From: Neorhizobium galegae | Lineage (GTDB): Bacteria > Pseudomonadota > Alphaproteobacteria > Rhizobiales > Rhizobiaceae | Length of the DNA: 64,000 nucleotides | Direction: 5' to 3' | Assembly: GCF_017877055.1 (NCBI RefSeq) | Contig: NZ_JAGIPG010000002.1 | Location: 806,001 to 870,000 of the forward strand | Shown: positions 18,218 to 29,925 of the stretch, piece after piece | How positions within the stretch are numbered: the first letter of the stretch is position 1 | Layout: every line of letters begins with the position of its first letter | Notes under the pieces: model-generated | Databases searched by the model: none | What the model saw: only the letters and a program-made list of their open reading frames with translations | What the model was told of the DNA's origin: nothing | Made by a program: the position numbers and the translations under genes

Positions 18218-19023
18218 CGAAACCACCCTCCAGATCCCCGGGCAGCGGCAATCGCACCGGCCGCAAGCTCGGCCAGAAGGTCAAGAAGGGCAAGCTCAAG
18301 GCGTCGTCGCGGCGCTGGCTCGAGCGTCATATCAACGACCCCTATGTCCAGCGTGCCAAGCTCGAAGGATATCGCGCCCGCGCGGCCTTCAAGCTTCTGG
18401 AGATCGACGAGAAACATCAGATCCTGAAAGGCGCCCGCCGGATCATCGATCTGGGCGCGGCTCCGGGAAGCTGGTCGCAGATCGCCGCCAATGTCACCGG
18501 TTCCACCGACGATGATATCCGTGTCGCGGCAATCGATTTCCTGGAAATGGCACCGCTCGCCGGCGTCAAGATCCTGCAGCTCGACTTCCTCGATCCGGAA
18601 GCACCGCGCCTGTTGATGGAGGCGATCGGCGGCACGCCGGACGTGGTCATCTCGGACATGGCGGCTCCGACCACCGGCCATCAGAAGACCGATCACCTGC
18701 GCACCATGCATCTGTGCGAGGTGGCGGCGTATTTCGCCGTCGAAGTGCTGGGCGAGGGCGGCCATTTCCTGGCCAAGACCTTCCAGGGCGGCACCGAGCG
18801 CGACCTGCTCAACATGCTGAAGCAGAATTTCAAACAGGTCATCCACGTGAAGCCGGGCGCCTCGCGCCAGGAATCGGTCGAGATGTTCCTGCTCGCCAAG
18901 CATTTCAAAGGCCGCAGGGCAGGCGAGGTTGCCCTGGAGTCCGAGATGGAGGAATCCGAGGTGGAGGATGCGGACGTGGAATATGCCGAAGCTGAAGATT
19001 CCGAGCTGGATAATCGGGCCTGA
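18214..19023 (+). CDS. rlmE: 23S rRNA 2'-O-ribose U2552 methyltransferase RlmE (FtsJ/RrmJ)
   Basis: A 269-residue SAM-dependent methyltransferase that modifies U2552 in the A-loop of 23S rRNA, needed for late 50S assembly. It has a basic N-terminus, then [11 protein letters not shown] and the SAM-binding loop [12 protein letters not shown]. The K-D-K-E tetrad is represented by the Lys of RAAFKLL, the Asp of SDMAAP, the Lys of FLAKTFQGG and the Glu of ASRQESVE. The last 40 residues are an acidic tail ([15 protein letters not shown]) not needed in the enterobacterial enzyme. Translationally coupled to the ppx gene. It ends one base before the stop of the convergent MFS gene, with no terminator between. 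Confidence 0.95.
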   Translation: MTKPPSRSPGSGNRTGRKLGQKVKKGKLKASSRRWLERHINDPYVQRAKLEGYRARAAFKLLEIDEKHQILKGARRIIDLGAAPGSWSQIAANVTGSTDDDIRVAAIDFLEMAPLAGVKILQLDFLDPEAPRLLMEAIGGTPDVVISDMAAPTTGHQKTDHLRTMHLCEVAAYFAVEVLGEGGHFLAKTFQGGTERDLLNMLKQNFKQVIHVKPGASRQESVEMFLLAKHFKGRRAGEVALESEMEESEVEDADVEYAEAEDSELDNRA

Positions 19024-20427
19024 TTACTCGCCGGCTTCCGGCTGGATCCTGCCGGCCCGGTGGCCGGAAACGGCAGCACCCGTCATCGGGTCCAGCTTCA
19101 GCAGCGGCACGACGGCCAAAAGCGAAAGGGCAGCCACCAGGAAGAAGGCCAGGTGGAAGTCAAAGAGCTGTAGATGGGTGCCGGTGACCGCCGCCGAGGC
19201 TTCGAGAATGAAGGCCGCGAAGGCGACGCCGAGGGCCATGCTGATCTGCTGCAGGACGGAGGCGATCGAGGTCGCCTGGCTCGCCTGCTCGTCGCTGATC
19301 TCGGAATAGCTGAGCGCATTCGAGCCGGTGAAGAAGAAGGAACGGCAGAAGCCCGACATCAGCAGGAAGGCGATGATCAGGGCGTGGGAGGTTCCCGGCG
19401 TGAAAAAGCCGTTTGCCGCCGTTGTCGCCGCACCGAGCACGCCCGAGACGATCAGCGTCATCTTGAAGCCGGTCATGGCAAAGACGCGGCGCGCCGCGAA
19501 CTTCACGATCAGTGCGCCGAGCGCGCCCGCGAACGTGATAAGGCCGGACTGGAAAGGGTTGAGGCCGAAACCGAGCTGCAGCATCAGCGGCATCAGGAAT
19601 GGAATGGCGCCTGTCGAGATGCGGAACAGCGTGCCGCTGCTGCTGGCGGCCCGGAACGCGTCGTCCTTGAAGAGCCCCAGGTTGAGGATCGGCGCGGGGT
19701 GACTGCGCGCATGGACGACATAGGCGACGCCGGCCGCGAGTCCGAGTGCCGTCGCCGTGATGCCGATGGCCGGCGGCAGCGCCGGAAGGCCGACGACGGA
19801 AAGCCCGAAGACCGTGCCGGCCGCGGTGACCGAGGTCAGGAAGAACCCCCACCAGTCGATCGAAGGCGGGTTGGTGGCCTCGATTTCCGGCAGGAAGATG
19901 GTCGAGAGATAGATGCCGAGCAGGCCGACCGGCACGTTGATCAGGAAGATCCAGTGCCAGGTGAAATAGGTGGTGATGAAACCGCCGATCGGTGGCCCGG
20001 TGAGGGGCCCGACCAGCGCCGGGATGGTCAGCAGCGCCATCGCCGAGACGAGTTCGCTGCGCTTGGTGGTGCGCAACAGAACCAGGCGCGCGACCGGCGT
20101 CATCATCGCTCCGCCCATGCCCTGCAGGAAGCGCGACAGCACGAACTGGAGGAGGTCGGAGGAGAACGCGCAGCAGATCGAACCGACGACAAAAACGAGG
20201 ATCGCGACGCGAAAGATCTTCTTGGCGCCGAAGCGGTCCGCCATCCAGCCGCTGATCGGGATGAACATGGCGAGCGCCACCATGTAGGAGGTCAGTGCCA
20301 GTTTGAGCGTGATCGGCCCTACATTGAGGTCGGCGGCGATCGCCGGAAGCGCGGTCGCAATGACGGTTGAATCCATCTGCTCCATGAAAAGGGCGACGGC
20401 GAGAATGAGCGGAACGATGCGGTTCAT
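19024..20427 (-). CDS. MFS multidrug efflux transporter (DHA2/EmrB-like)
   Basis: A 467-residue polytopic membrane protein. It has motif D1/A-like signatures of drug:H+ antiporters: FMEQMDSTVIATALP in helix 1, GWMADRFGAKK in loop 2-3, and a motif-C-like PLTGPPIGGF in helix 5. Helices 1-12 and an extra pair are consistent with DHA2 (14 helices), close to MdtD-like proteins. Substrate is unknown. The gene is monocistronic and convergent with rlmE, with a gap of zero bases between stops. Upstream, 195 bases separate it from the divergent MBL-fold gene; no regulator gene lies next to it. Confidence 0.85.
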   Translation of the reverse strand: MNRIVPLILAVALFMEQMDSTVIATALPAIAADLNVGPITLKLALTSYMVALAMFIPISGWMADRFGAKKIFRVAILVFVVGSICCAFSSDLLQFVLSRFLQGMGGAMMTPVARLVLLRTTKRSELVSAMALLTIPALVGPLTGPPIGGFITTYFTWHWIFLINVPVGLLGIYLSTIFLPEIEATNPPSIDWWGFFLTSVTAAGTVFGLSVVGLPALPPAIGITATALGLAAGVAYVVHARSHPAPILNLGLFKDDAFRAASSSGTLFRISTGAIPFLMPLMLQLGFGLNPFQSGLITFAGALGALIVKFAARRVFAMTGFKMTLIVSGVLGAATTAANGFFTPGTSHALIIAFLLMSGFCRSFFFTGSNALSYSEISDEQASQATSIASVLQQISMALGVAFAAFILEASAAVTGTHLQLFDFHLAFFLVAALSLLAVVPLLKLDPMTGAAVSGHRAGRIQPEAGE

Positions 20428-20622
20428 GGGGTGCCTGCAATGGCGGGAATCGGCCCGTCCATAGACCTCTTGGGCCCGTCTGCCAATTGCGGAATCTCAC
20501 CATTTCCGATTTTGGGTCACGTCTGCGTGAGATCGGATTTCCTCGGCAGGGAGCACGGTTATGTTCCACCGGATAGGACCCGATTTTGACGGTCCGGCAC
20601 AATTCCAGGAGGCAGCGACATC

Positions 20623-21612
20623 ATGACGAATTCAGGTATCGGACGGCGCACCCTTATCGGCACAGCCGGTTTGGGCATTCTCGCCGCTCCGGCGATCATC
20701 AATGCCGGGGCTTTTGCCCAGGAGACGCAGAAATTGGCAATTGATCATGTGACCCCGCCGGATATCCACAAGTTCAAGCTCGGCGGTTTCCAGGTTCTGG
20801 CGGTGAAGGACGGTGCCCGCCCTTCCGGTGCTCCCGGCGAAACCTTCGGCCTCAACCAGCCGCCCGAAACGCTCGCAGCGCTTCTGACCCAGAACTTTCT
20901 GCCGACGGACCAGTTCGTCAACAGTTTTTCACCGACGCTGATCGATACCGGCAGCAACGTGATCCTGTTTGATACCGGTCTCGGCAAACCGGGCCGCGCC
21001 CAGGGCGTCGGACGCCTGATCGAAGGATTGGCAGCCGCTGGCTACATGCCGGAGGATATCTCGATCGTCGTCATCACCCACATGCATGGCGACCATATCG
21101 GAGGCCTCATGGAAGACGGCAAGCCGGCCTTCCCGAAAGCGCGTTATATCACGGGCCAGGTGGAATACGACTTCTGGACCGATGCCGCCCGCGCCGGCAC
21201 GCCGGCGGAAGGCAACCAGAAGAGCGTGCTCGCCAATGTGAAGCCGCTTGCCGAAAAGATGACCTTCCTGAAGGATGGCGGCGAAGTGGTTTCCGGCATC
21301 ACCGCCATGTTGGCGCCGGGCCATACGCCCGGCATGCTGAATTTCAATATCGAATCGCAAGGCAAGCGCCTGATCCTCGCCGCCGATACGGTCAACCACT
21401 ACGTCCTGTCGCTTCAGCGGCCCGAATGGGAGGTGCGTTTCGACATGGACAAGGCGCAGGGAGCGGCCACCCGCAAGAAGGTCCTCGACATGATCGCCAC
21501 GGACAAGGTCGCCTTCCTCGGCTATCACATGCCCTTCCCGGCGGTCGGTTTCGTCGAAAAGCAAGGCACCGGCTACCGTTTCGTGCCGAAGAGCTATCAG
21601 TTCGACATCTGA
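20623..21612 (+). CDS. MBL-fold metallo-hydrolase, Tat-exported
   Basis: A 329-residue metallo-beta-lactamase-fold enzyme. The N-terminus is a twin-arginine signal (GRRTLIGTAGLGILAAP then INAGAFAQ; cleavage near residue 30). The zinc motif THMHGDH is around residue 148 with HTPG (metal-binding His) near 229 and ADTVNH near 255. Related periplasmic enzymes hydrolyse lactones, organophosphates or esters; the substrate is not predictable here. It has a good ribosome site (GGAGGC) and is followed by a clear intrinsic terminator, so it is a single transcription unit. Confidence 0.85.
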   Translation: MTNSGIGRRTLIGTAGLGILAAPAIINAGAFAQETQKLAIDHVTPPDIHKFKLGGFQVLAVKDGARPSGAPGETFGLNQPPETLAALLTQNFLPTDQFVNSFSPTLIDTGSNVILFDTGLGKPGRAQGVGRLIEGLAAAGYMPEDISIVVITHMHGDHIGGLMEDGKPAFPKARYITGQVEYDFWTDAARAGTPAEGNQKSVLANVKPLAEKMTFLKDGGEVVSGITAMLAPGHTPGMLNFNIESQGKRLILAADTVNHYVLSLQRPEWEVRFDMDKAQGAATRKKVLDMIATDKVAFLGYHMPFPAVGFVEKQGTGYRFVPKSYQFDI

Positions 21613-23295
<1,683 letters not shown>

Positions 23296-23420
23296 TAGTC
23301 GTGGCGGGAGAGGGTATTGCCTCCTCCTTCCAATTTCAAAAGAAGTTGGGCAGGATGGGGCACCTTACGAAGATGTAGAACGTTCTTCGTGCTTACGTCA
23401 ACGCTCACAAGCATTCCTGA

Positions 23421-23444
23421 TAGCCGCCAAGGGCTTGGCGGCTA
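23421..23444. terminator. Perfect hairpin between guaB and the LysR gene
   Basis: TAGCCGCCAAG with a two-base loop and its exact complement, located between convergent genes. It can act as a bidirectional transcription stop, although the following T-tract is short. Confidence 0.6.
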
Positions 23445-23449
23445 GTCCT

Positions 23450-24400
23450 TTACCACCCTGGCATCACCGAGCCGGCCCTGGCCCGCGGCATGCGCTGGAA
23501 TGCTTTGGCCTCTCCATCGAGATCGTCGGGCATCACCGCCGGCGAGATGTTGTCGAGGCAGGCGGTGATGTGGTCGGTGATGGCGTTCATCAGTGACGGT
23601 GAAAGCCCCGGCCGCTTCATCAGGCCGATCTGAACCGGAGGCAGCGGCGGAAAACCATCGGCGGAGGACAGCACCTTCATGCCGGTGCGCAGCGCCGATT
23701 CCGGCAGCACCGAGACGGCCATGCCGGCAAGCACGGCCGCGGCGACGACGGTCGAGGACCAGCTCGTGAACAGGACCTGGTATTCGCGTCCGTCCGCATC
23801 GAGCGCCGAACAGGCGAGCTGCCGCCACAGGCAATCGCGGCGGCCGACCGCGAGCGGCACAGGCGCGTCGTCCTTCAGCGGATGGTTGGCCGAGCCGACC
23901 CAGCAGAGCGGCTCGGTGCGCACCACGTCGGAAATCCTCTGTCGCGGATTGTGCGTGACGAGCGCGATATCCAGCTCCCCGCGCGCCATCTTTTCCGCAA
24001 GGCTGACCGACGGCTCGCAGACGATATAGAGCTCGACATTCGGATGGGTCTTGGCAAAGCGGCCGATGATCTCCGGCATGTAGCGGTCGGCATAGTCGTC
24101 CGGCGTGCCGATGCGCAGCGTGCCCTCGAGACGGTTGTCGTCGAAGGCGGCAATCGCCTCGTTGTTCAGGCGGATGATGCGCCGCGCGTAATTCAGCAGC
24201 TTCTCGCCCTCGGCAGTCAGCCGGTTGCCGCGGCCATCCTTGGCGAACAGCTGCTTGCCGATCCGTTCCTCGAGACGGCGCATCTGCATCGACACGGCGG
24301 ACTGGGTCTTGAACACCCGGTCGGCAGCCTTGGTGAAGCTGCCGGTGTCCACGATAGAAATGAAGGTATGCAACTGATCGATATCGAGCGGCGCGGACAT
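23450..24400 (-). CDS. LysR-family transcriptional regulator
   Basis: A 316-residue regulator with an N-terminal winged helix-turn-helix (LHTFISIVDTGSFTKAADRV, then QSAVSMQMRRLEERIG) and a periplasmic-binding-like effector domain (about 95-300). It shows the typical LysR hydrophobic segment GTLRIGTPDDYADRYMPEI. No divergent target sits close; the next divergent gene (24601) is a small DUF1127 protein 200 bases away. An inverted repeat is present in this gap (GGGTGCT...AGCACCC, about 24505-24527), which may be regulatory. Ligand and target unknown. Some homologues sense small organic acids, but nothing here decides. Confidence 0.85.
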   Translation of the reverse strand: MSAPLDIDQLHTFISIVDTGSFTKAADRVFKTQSAVSMQMRRLEERIGKQLFAKDGRGNRLTAEGEKLLNYARRIIRLNNEAIAAFDDNRLEGTLRIGTPDDYADRYMPEIIGRFAKTHPNVELYIVCEPSVSLAEKMARGELDIALVTHNPRQRISDVVRTEPLCWVGSANHPLKDDAPVPLAVGRRDCLWRQLACSALDADGREYQVLFTSWSSTVVAAAVLAGMAVSVLPESALRTGMKVLSSADGFPPLPPVQIGLMKRPGLSPSLMNAITDHITACLDNISPAVMPDDLDGEAKAFQRMPRARAGSVMPGW

Positions 24401-24600
24401 GATAGGTCATCCATCCATCAGAGGGTTTGATGCTAACCATTAGAAACATTCGTTGGACTGATCAATAGATTTTACGCGATAAGGGGATCGCAAATCAAAA
24501 TCGAAGGGTGCTTATTCCCTGAGCACCCAACCTTGGCAGCCCTTCCGTCGGACCTCCGCGGAAGGGATGGCCTTTCTCGTGCCTGCAAAAGGATAGACCC

Positions 24601-24900
24601 ATGAGCACGACCGACTGCGGAACTGAACTCGATCTCGTTCACGAAGGGCGCGGTGCGTATGGCCGCTTTGGCCTCGTGGTGCTGCGAACGAAATCCGTAT
24701 GGCGTGCCTTTCGCAATCGTCTGGCGAGCAATCGCCTCCATGATCTCGACGACCGCCAGCTCAACGATATCGGCATCACACGGCATGATGTGGTGATGGC
24801 GCTCAATCATTCGGGCGCGCTGGATGATCCGTCTCTGCTTCTGTCGCGTGCCGCCCGCGAGCGTGCGCGGCACCGCTTTGCAAGACCGGCCAATCGCTGA
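24601..24900 (+). CDS. DUF1127 domain-containing small protein
   Basis: A 99-residue arginine-rich protein. Its centre carries the DUF1127 motif: FRNRLASNRLHDLDDRQLND followed by IGITRHDV. In alphaproteobacteria DUF1127 proteins bind RNA and act in phosphate and carbon metabolism; they are often arginine-rich and small, and this one is longer than the classical ~47-residue forms, with an N-terminal extension of about 40 residues. AAGGA ahead of the ATG supports the start. It is followed by an intrinsic terminator, so the transcript is monocistronic. Confidence 0.75.
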   Translation: MSTTDCGTELDLVHEGRGAYGRFGLVVLRTKSVWRAFRNRLASNRLHDLDDRQLNDIGITRHDVVMALNHSGALDDPSLLLSRAARERARHRFARPANR

Positions 24901-24950
24901 TCTTGCCTGACCTTTTCCCCGCAGGGTGATAGCCAATAGCCCTGCTGCTT

Positions 24951-24983
24951 GCCCGGCCGGTCGATCCGTGCCGGGCTTTTTTT
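24951..24983 (+). terminator. Intrinsic terminator of the DUF1127 gene
   Basis: GCCCGGC and GCCGGGC separated by 12 bases, followed by seven T residues. It overlaps the very end of the convergent DUF937 gene. Confidence 0.85.
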
Positions 24984-25884
24984 ATTTGGACGGCTTTGGA
25001 GCGGCAGGCACCGCTTCGGCATTGGCGCCTGTGCCATTGCGCAGATAGGTGTCGAAGATCGCTTCCATGTTCTTCTGGTAGCTCTTCTGCACTTCAAGCC
25101 CGCTGTCGAACATGTTGTTCAGCACGTCGCGATAGGGATTGGGTTCGGCCGCGGGTGCTTCCTTAGGTTTTTCCGGTGCGGGTGCAGCGGCCGAGGGGCT
25201 CTGGTTCGGGAAGGCGCCCCCCATCATGTCCTGGAAGGCCTTGGTGAAGGGATTGTCGGCGAACGGGTTGGCGCTCGAAGGTTGAGGCTGTTCCGGCTTG
25301 TCGAGGCCCCACATGGAACGCATTGCCTGGGCAAAGGGGTTGTCGAAAGGGTTGGCGGCCGTCTGCGGTTTCGCCTTCGGCTGCAGGCCCATGCTTTCGA
25401 GCCATTGCTGTTGCATCTGGCCCATCGGGGAGGCGGTAAACGCCTCGTTGGCGCCGGTCATCTGCCCGGTCATCTGTTTGAACAGCCCGCCCATCAATGT
25501 GTCGGCCATGGCCGGCATCATCTTCTTGAAGACTTCCTGGCCGATCCCTGTGAGTTGTTCGGCCTGCGCCGCGATCGCGCGGGAGACTTCCTTCGAGCCG
25601 AACAGCTTTTCGAGCACGGCATTGCCGTCCGTCGTGCCTTGCGGTGTAAAAGCCTTGGTCAGGTCCTCGAAATATTTGGCATAGGCGCCCGACACCATGC
25701 TATTCATCAGCGAGGTGAGGTCGTAAGGATTGGCGCTGGTGCGCTTGAACCCGGAGGAAAAGGCGGGCATCAGCGCTGCCATGGCCTGGGTAGCCTGTTC
25801 CTGAGCCAGGTTGAACTGCTTGGCGATCGCCTCCATGCCTGCGCCGTCCTGAGCTCTGAGCATCATGTCGAACAGTGGCAGCAT
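24982..25884 (-). CDS. DUF937 domain-containing protein
   Basis: A 300-residue soluble protein whose N-terminal half belongs to the DUF937/YidB-like helical family (LPLFDMMLRAQDG, AKQFNLAQEQATQAMAALMP, then GQEVFKKMMPAMADTLMGGL). The C-terminal half has repeating Pro/Asn-rich segments (NPFDNPF, NPFADNPF) and ends in a helical segment. ATG 25884 was chosen since it follows AAGGATTCTCC, whereas the longer reading has no ribosome site. Function is unknown. Its stop overlaps the terminator of the convergent DUF1127 gene. Confidence 0.8.
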   Translation of the reverse strand: MLPLFDMMLRAQDGAGMEAIAKQFNLAQEQATQAMAALMPAFSSGFKRTSANPYDLTSLMNSMVSGAYAKYFEDLTKAFTPQGTTDGNAVLEKLFGSKEVSRAIAAQAEQLTGIGQEVFKKMMPAMADTLMGGLFKQMTGQMTGANEAFTASPMGQMQQQWLESMGLQPKAKPQTAANPFDNPFAQAMRSMWGLDKPEQPQPSSANPFADNPFTKAFQDMMGGAFPNQSPSAAAPAPEKPKEAPAAEPNPYRDVLNNMFDSGLEVQKSYQKNMEAIFDTYLRNGTGANAEAVPAAPKPSK

Positions 25885-25973
25885 GGAGAATCCTTTCCGG
25901 TTCGGGTGATGCACCACTATATCCGGAAAGTGCTGAACGGAAACCGGTTTTTAGAACCGATCTCAATCGCCCC

Positions 25974-27347
25974 TCAGTATTGGTATTCCTCGAACACCGG
26001 CTCGACCGAACCGTTCCAGCGGCCGTGGTAGAGAGACAGCATGTCGTCCGCCATGGTCGTCTTCTTGGCGAGCACCTCGTCGAGCGGTTGCAGGAAGATG
26101 CTTTCGTCCTGGCTTTCGCCGTTCAGCCGTGCCCGCGCCCTCAAACCCGCCTTGGAGATCGCCACCGCCTCGCGGGCGACGTCGAGCACCGACTGGCCCT
26201 TGATCTCGGCCTTCAGGCCCTTCGCCGGCACGGCATCGCGCATGGCGATGACATCTTCGACCGTCCAGTCGGCCGTCAGCGTTTCGGCGTCGGCAAGCGC
26301 CGTGTCGTCATAGAGCAGGCCGACCCAGAAGGCCGGCAGCGCGCAGATCCGCCGCCACGGGCCGCCATCGGCCCCGCGCATTTCGAGGAAGCGCTTCAGG
26401 CGAACGTCGGGGAAGAGGGTGGAAAGGTGGTTGGTCCAGTCGCCCATCGTCGGTTCCCAGTCCTTGACCTCGCCTTTCAGCGCGCCGTTCATGAACTGGC
26501 GGAAGGTGACATGCGTGCAGTCGTGATACTTGCCGTCGCGAACGACGAAATACATCGGCACGTCCAGTGCCCATTCCACGTAGTCGGTAAACCCGAAATC
26601 GGGTCTGAACACGAAGGGCAGCACGCCGGAGCGCTGGTTGTCCGTGTCGCGCCAGATGTCGCCGCGCCAGGAGAGGAGCCCGTTCGGCTTGCCTTCGGTG
26701 AAGGGGGAAGAGGCAAACAGCGCGGTTGCGATCGACTGCAGCTTCATCGACACCCGCATCTTGGCGGCCATGTCCTCCTCCGAGGAGAAGTCGAGATTCA
26801 CCTGGATCGTGCAGGTACGGTACATCATGTCGAGGCCCTTGGAGCCGACCTTCGGCATGTAGCGCGTCATGATGTCGTAACGGGATTTCGGCATGCGCGG
26901 GGTCTCCGCCAGGCTCCATTTCGGGCTGCCGCCGACGCCGAGAAAACGGATGCCCATCGGTTCGGCGATCTCGCGCAGAACAGCGAGGTGCTGGTTCGAT
27001 TCCCGACAGGTCTGGTGAATGGTCTCGACCGGTGCACCGGAAAGCTCGAACTGGCCGCCGGGTTCGATCGAGATCGCGCCCATGCCGGAATGTTCGGCAA
27101 GCCCGATGATGTTCTCGCCGTCCATGATCGGCTCCCAGCCGAGTTTGGCTTCCATGCCTTTCAGCAGCGCGGAGATGCTGGCATCGCCGAAATAGGGAAC
27201 CGGGCTGTTGTCCCCCCGGAAAAAGGCGAATTTTTCATGCTCGGTGCCGATGCGGAAATCTTGCCTCGGCCGCGGCCCCTTCGCCAGGTAGGCGGAAAGC
27301 TCGGACACCGAGGTCAGCGGTGTCTGGTCGGTCGTATCGCGGGCCAT
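25974..27347 (-). CDS. gshA: Glutamate-cysteine ligase (alphaproteobacterial/plant type)
   Basis: A 457-residue ATP-dependent enzyme joining glutamate and cysteine, the first step of glutathione synthesis. It is of the plant/alphaproteobacterial class: FRIGTEHEKFAF near residue 30, ISIEPGGQFELSGAP near 95 and MYRTCTIQVNLDF near 165. Its length fits the family (about 455). It precedes rsmE in the same direction, 127 bases apart, with no obvious terminator between; a shared transcript is possible but not shown. The ATG at 27347 is used. Confidence 0.95.
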   Translation of the reverse strand: MARDTTDQTPLTSVSELSAYLAKGPRPRQDFRIGTEHEKFAFFRGDNSPVPYFGDASISALLKGMEAKLGWEPIMDGENIIGLAEHSGMGAISIEPGGQFELSGAPVETIHQTCRESNQHLAVLREIAEPMGIRFLGVGGSPKWSLAETPRMPKSRYDIMTRYMPKVGSKGLDMMYRTCTIQVNLDFSSEEDMAAKMRVSMKLQSIATALFASSPFTEGKPNGLLSWRGDIWRDTDNQRSGVLPFVFRPDFGFTDYVEWALDVPMYFVVRDGKYHDCTHVTFRQFMNGALKGEVKDWEPTMGDWTNHLSTLFPDVRLKRFLEMRGADGGPWRRICALPAFWVGLLYDDTALADAETLTADWTVEDVIAMRDAVPAKGLKAEIKGQSVLDVAREAVAISKAGLRARARLNGESQDESIFLQPLDEVLAKKTTMADDMLSLYHGRWNGSVEPVFEEYQY

Positions 27348-27474
27348 GAAAATTACCTTGCTCGGAATGCCTGATCTGGACGGATAACCGGCTGATTGGA
27401 CCGGATTGATGTGCGCTGCAAGTGAATTTCTTTCAAGATAGATTCAGAATTTCAAGACCCTCATGTCAAGCGGG

Positions 27475-28212
27475 TCACCGCCAGTCGCCGACCGCTGCCT
27501 GGATGACCGCAAGCGCTGCGACCGCGGCCGTATCCGCCCTGAGGATCCGGGGTCCGAGCGGGATCGCGGTGACGAAGGAAAGCGAACGCAGCCTTTCCCG
27601 TTCCTCTTCCGAAAATCCGCCTTCCGGGCCGACCAGCAGCGCCAGCTTGCTCTCCTTGATCGCCGAGAGGATCGGCAGCGGGTTCTGGCCCTCGTCGCCT
27701 TCGTCACAGAAGATGATGCGCCGATCGTGGGGCCAGGTGTCGAGCAGGTCGCCGAGCTTCTTCGGCGGCGCGACCTCCGGCACCGACAAAATGCCGCACT
27801 GCTCGGCAGCCTCCACCACATTCGCCTGAAGCCGGTCCATGCTGGTGATCTTGCCCTGCACATGCTGGGTCATGACCGGCTGGATGAACCCTGCGCCCAT
27901 CTCGACAGCCTTCTGCACCAGGTAGTCGAGACGGCCGACCTTCAGCGGCGCGAAGAGGTAATGCAGGTCGGAGGCCGGCGGCTGAGGCCGGGTTTCCTCG
28001 ATCGCTTCCAGCACGATCTTCTTGCGGGTCGGATAGGTAATTTTCGCCTTCCATTCACCGTCGCGGCCATTGAAGAGCAGGATCGCCGAACCTTCCTCCA
28101 TCCTCAGCACGTTGGCGAGATAGTTGAACTGCTCCGACGACACCTCATGGCGTGCACCGGCGCCGAGCGGCGCCTCGATGAACAGCCTCTGCATCCGGAA
28201 ATTGGCGCGCAT
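27475..28212 (-). CDS. rsmE: 16S rRNA m3U1498 methyltransferase RsmE
   Basis: A 245-residue SPOUT-fold methyltransferase that makes m3U at 1498 in 16S rRNA. It has an N-terminal PUA-like region and the C-terminal SAM-binding knot: [14 protein letters not shown] with [17 protein letters not shown] [13 protein letters not shown] shortly after, and [10 protein letters not shown] earlier. The family's ending is intact. It precedes gshA (same direction), and 64 bases upstream is the PiT gene. ATG 28212 is chosen; an internal Met6 (28197) could be an alternative. Confidence 0.93.
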   Translation of the reverse strand: MRANFRMQRLFIEAPLGAGARHEVSSEQFNYLANVLRMEEGSAILLFNGRDGEWKAKITYPTRKKIVLEAIEETRPQPPASDLHYLFAPLKVGRLDYLVQKAVEMGAGFIQPVMTQHVQGKITSMDRLQANVVEAAEQCGILSVPEVAPPKKLGDLLDTWPHDRRIIFCDEGDEGQNPLPILSAIKESKLALLVGPEGGFSEEERERLRSLSFVTAIPLGPRILRADTAAVAALAVIQAAVGDWR

Positions 28213-28238
28213 GGAAACCTCGAAACCCAGAGCATATC

Positions 28239-28280
28239 CTAAAGCGTCACGGGCGAATCTGAAAGATCCCGACGCTTTAG
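28239..28280 (-). terminator. Hairpin overlapping the PiT stop
   Basis: CTAAAGCGTC and GACGCTTTAG separated by 22 bases, embracing the stop codon of the phosphate transporter. The stem is good but no strong T-tract follows, so it may be a weak or processing structure. Confidence 0.4.
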
Positions 28281-29782
28281 ACGAACAGCGCGAACATAGC
28301 CGTGGCGATCAGCGCCGCAAGGGTTGCGGCCGCCGGAAGGGTGATCATCCACGCCGCGATGATGCTCAAGAAATGCGAGCGCCGCACCAGGTAACGCCGT
28401 TTCAGCTCGTCGTCATTGCGCTCGAAGGGCTCGGTGGTATCGAGGTCCTTGCCGGCCCGCACCCGCATGTATTCGAAGCGGCGTCGGGAATGGCGGGTAT
28501 ACCATTCGCGGAAGAAGCCGACGCCGAACACCGCACCGACGGCAATATGGGTCGAGGAGACCGGCAGGCCGATCCAGGAGGCGACGATCACCGTCAGTGC
28601 CGTCGACAGAGAGACGCAATAGGCGCGCATCGGATTGAGCTTGGTGATCTCTGCGCCGACCAGCCGGACCAGCTTCGGGCCATAGAGCAGCAGGCCGAGC
28701 GAAATGCCGAGGCCGCCAATGACGAGTTCCCAGAGCGGAATACGCACGCCTGCCGAGATGCCCCTTTGCGCCGCGGAAACGATCGCCGCAAGCGGACCGA
28801 TGGCGTTGGAAACGTCATTGGCACCATGCGCGAACGAGAGCAGCGCCGCAGAAAGGATGAGCGGAATACGGAAGAGCGTGCGAAGCGACTGATTGCGATT
28901 TTCGAGCCCTTCGGCCTGCCGGGCGATCACCGGGATCAGCAGGCGCCAGGCGGCGAGCCCCGTCAGGAGGGCGATCAGCGTTGCAACCGGCGCCGACACG
29001 TCCACCAGTTCCCCCAGCCCGAGCAGCGCCAGATAGCCTGCAAAGGCGCCGGTCATCAGGCCGATCAGCACCGGCACCCATTTCTTGGCCGCGGCGATCT
29101 TGTCCTCGCGGTAGATGATGGCTTCCTTGACGAAGAACAGGAAGGCGGCAGCGATGACGGCGCCGAGGATCGGCGAAAAGACCCAGCTTGACGTGATGCC
29201 CGCGATCGTTGCCCAATTGACTGCGGAAAGTCCGGCGGCAGCGATCCCGGCGCCCATGACCCCGCCGACGATCGAATGGGTGGTGGAAATCGGTGCGCCG
29301 AGCCAGGTCGCGACATTGATCAGCACCGCGGCCGAAAGGAGTGCCGCCATCATCGCCCATATCAGCACGTCGGGGCTGGTGATCATCCCGCCCTCCATGA
29401 TGCCGTTGGCGATCGTATTGGCGACGCCCCGACCGGCGAGCACGGCACCCGCCACTTCGAAGATCGCAGCCAGCCCGAGACCGAAGGTCATCGTCATGGC
29501 GCGGGCGCCGACAGCAGCGCCGATATTGTTGGTGACGTCATTGGCGCCGATGTTCATTGCCATGTAGGCGGCAAGGCCGGAGGCGGCGATGACGACGACG
29601 GCGCCGGGTTTGCCCGTGACATAGGCGGCCGCAAAGATGGCGACGAGGATGATGAACAGCAATGCCGTTCCCGGAGCGGCAAGCCCGCGCGACATCTGCC
29701 GGGCGGCTTCCTCCACGGAGGAGAATTTCTCCAGATCCTTGTCGAGCGTCGGCTTCGCCAGGCGCGGCCTTCTCTGGCCCAT
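28277..29782 (-). CDS. pit: Low-affinity inorganic phosphate transporter (PiT family)
   Basis: A 501-residue membrane protein, symporting phosphate with a cation. Both PiT signature repeats are present: [13 protein letters not shown] near residue 76 and [13 protein letters not shown] near 318, each beside a helix, as in duplicated PiT domains. About 12 hydrophobic segments, a cytoplasmic middle segment and a charged region near 430-470. ATG 29782 has GGAGAT ahead. In rhizobia, Pit is active under phosphate sufficiency, complementing the high-affinity Pst system; here it has no linked phoU-like (DUF47) gene, which often sits next to it in rhizobia. Confidence 0.94.
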   Translation of the reverse strand: MGQRRPRLAKPTLDKDLEKFSSVEEAARQMSRGLAAPGTALLFIILVAIFAAAYVTGKPGAVVVIAASGLAAYMAMNIGANDVTNNIGAAVGARAMTMTFGLGLAAIFEVAGAVLAGRGVANTIANGIMEGGMITSPDVLIWAMMAALLSAAVLINVATWLGAPISTTHSIVGGVMGAGIAAAGLSAVNWATIAGITSSWVFSPILGAVIAAAFLFFVKEAIIYREDKIAAAKKWVPVLIGLMTGAFAGYLALLGLGELVDVSAPVATLIALLTGLAAWRLLIPVIARQAEGLENRNQSLRTLFRIPLILSAALLSFAHGANDVSNAIGPLAAIVSAAQRGISAGVRIPLWELVIGGLGISLGLLLYGPKLVRLVGAEITKLNPMRAYCVSLSTALTVIVASWIGLPVSSTHIAVGAVFGVGFFREWYTRHSRRRFEYMRVRAGKDLDTTEPFERNDDELKRRYLVRRSHFLSIIAAWMITLPAAATLAALIATAMFALFV

Positions 29783-29925
29783 ATCTCCATCCTTGGGTGA
29801 AAAGTGAGGCGCGAGAACGGAGCTGCCTGCCGTCTCCGCCTCCCGGAAGAAATCAAGGCCTAGCGCTTAATAGCGTGCGCAGGCGAAGGCAATATTGCGG
29901 AATTGTGAAGGTGCTTCGAAGCGCT

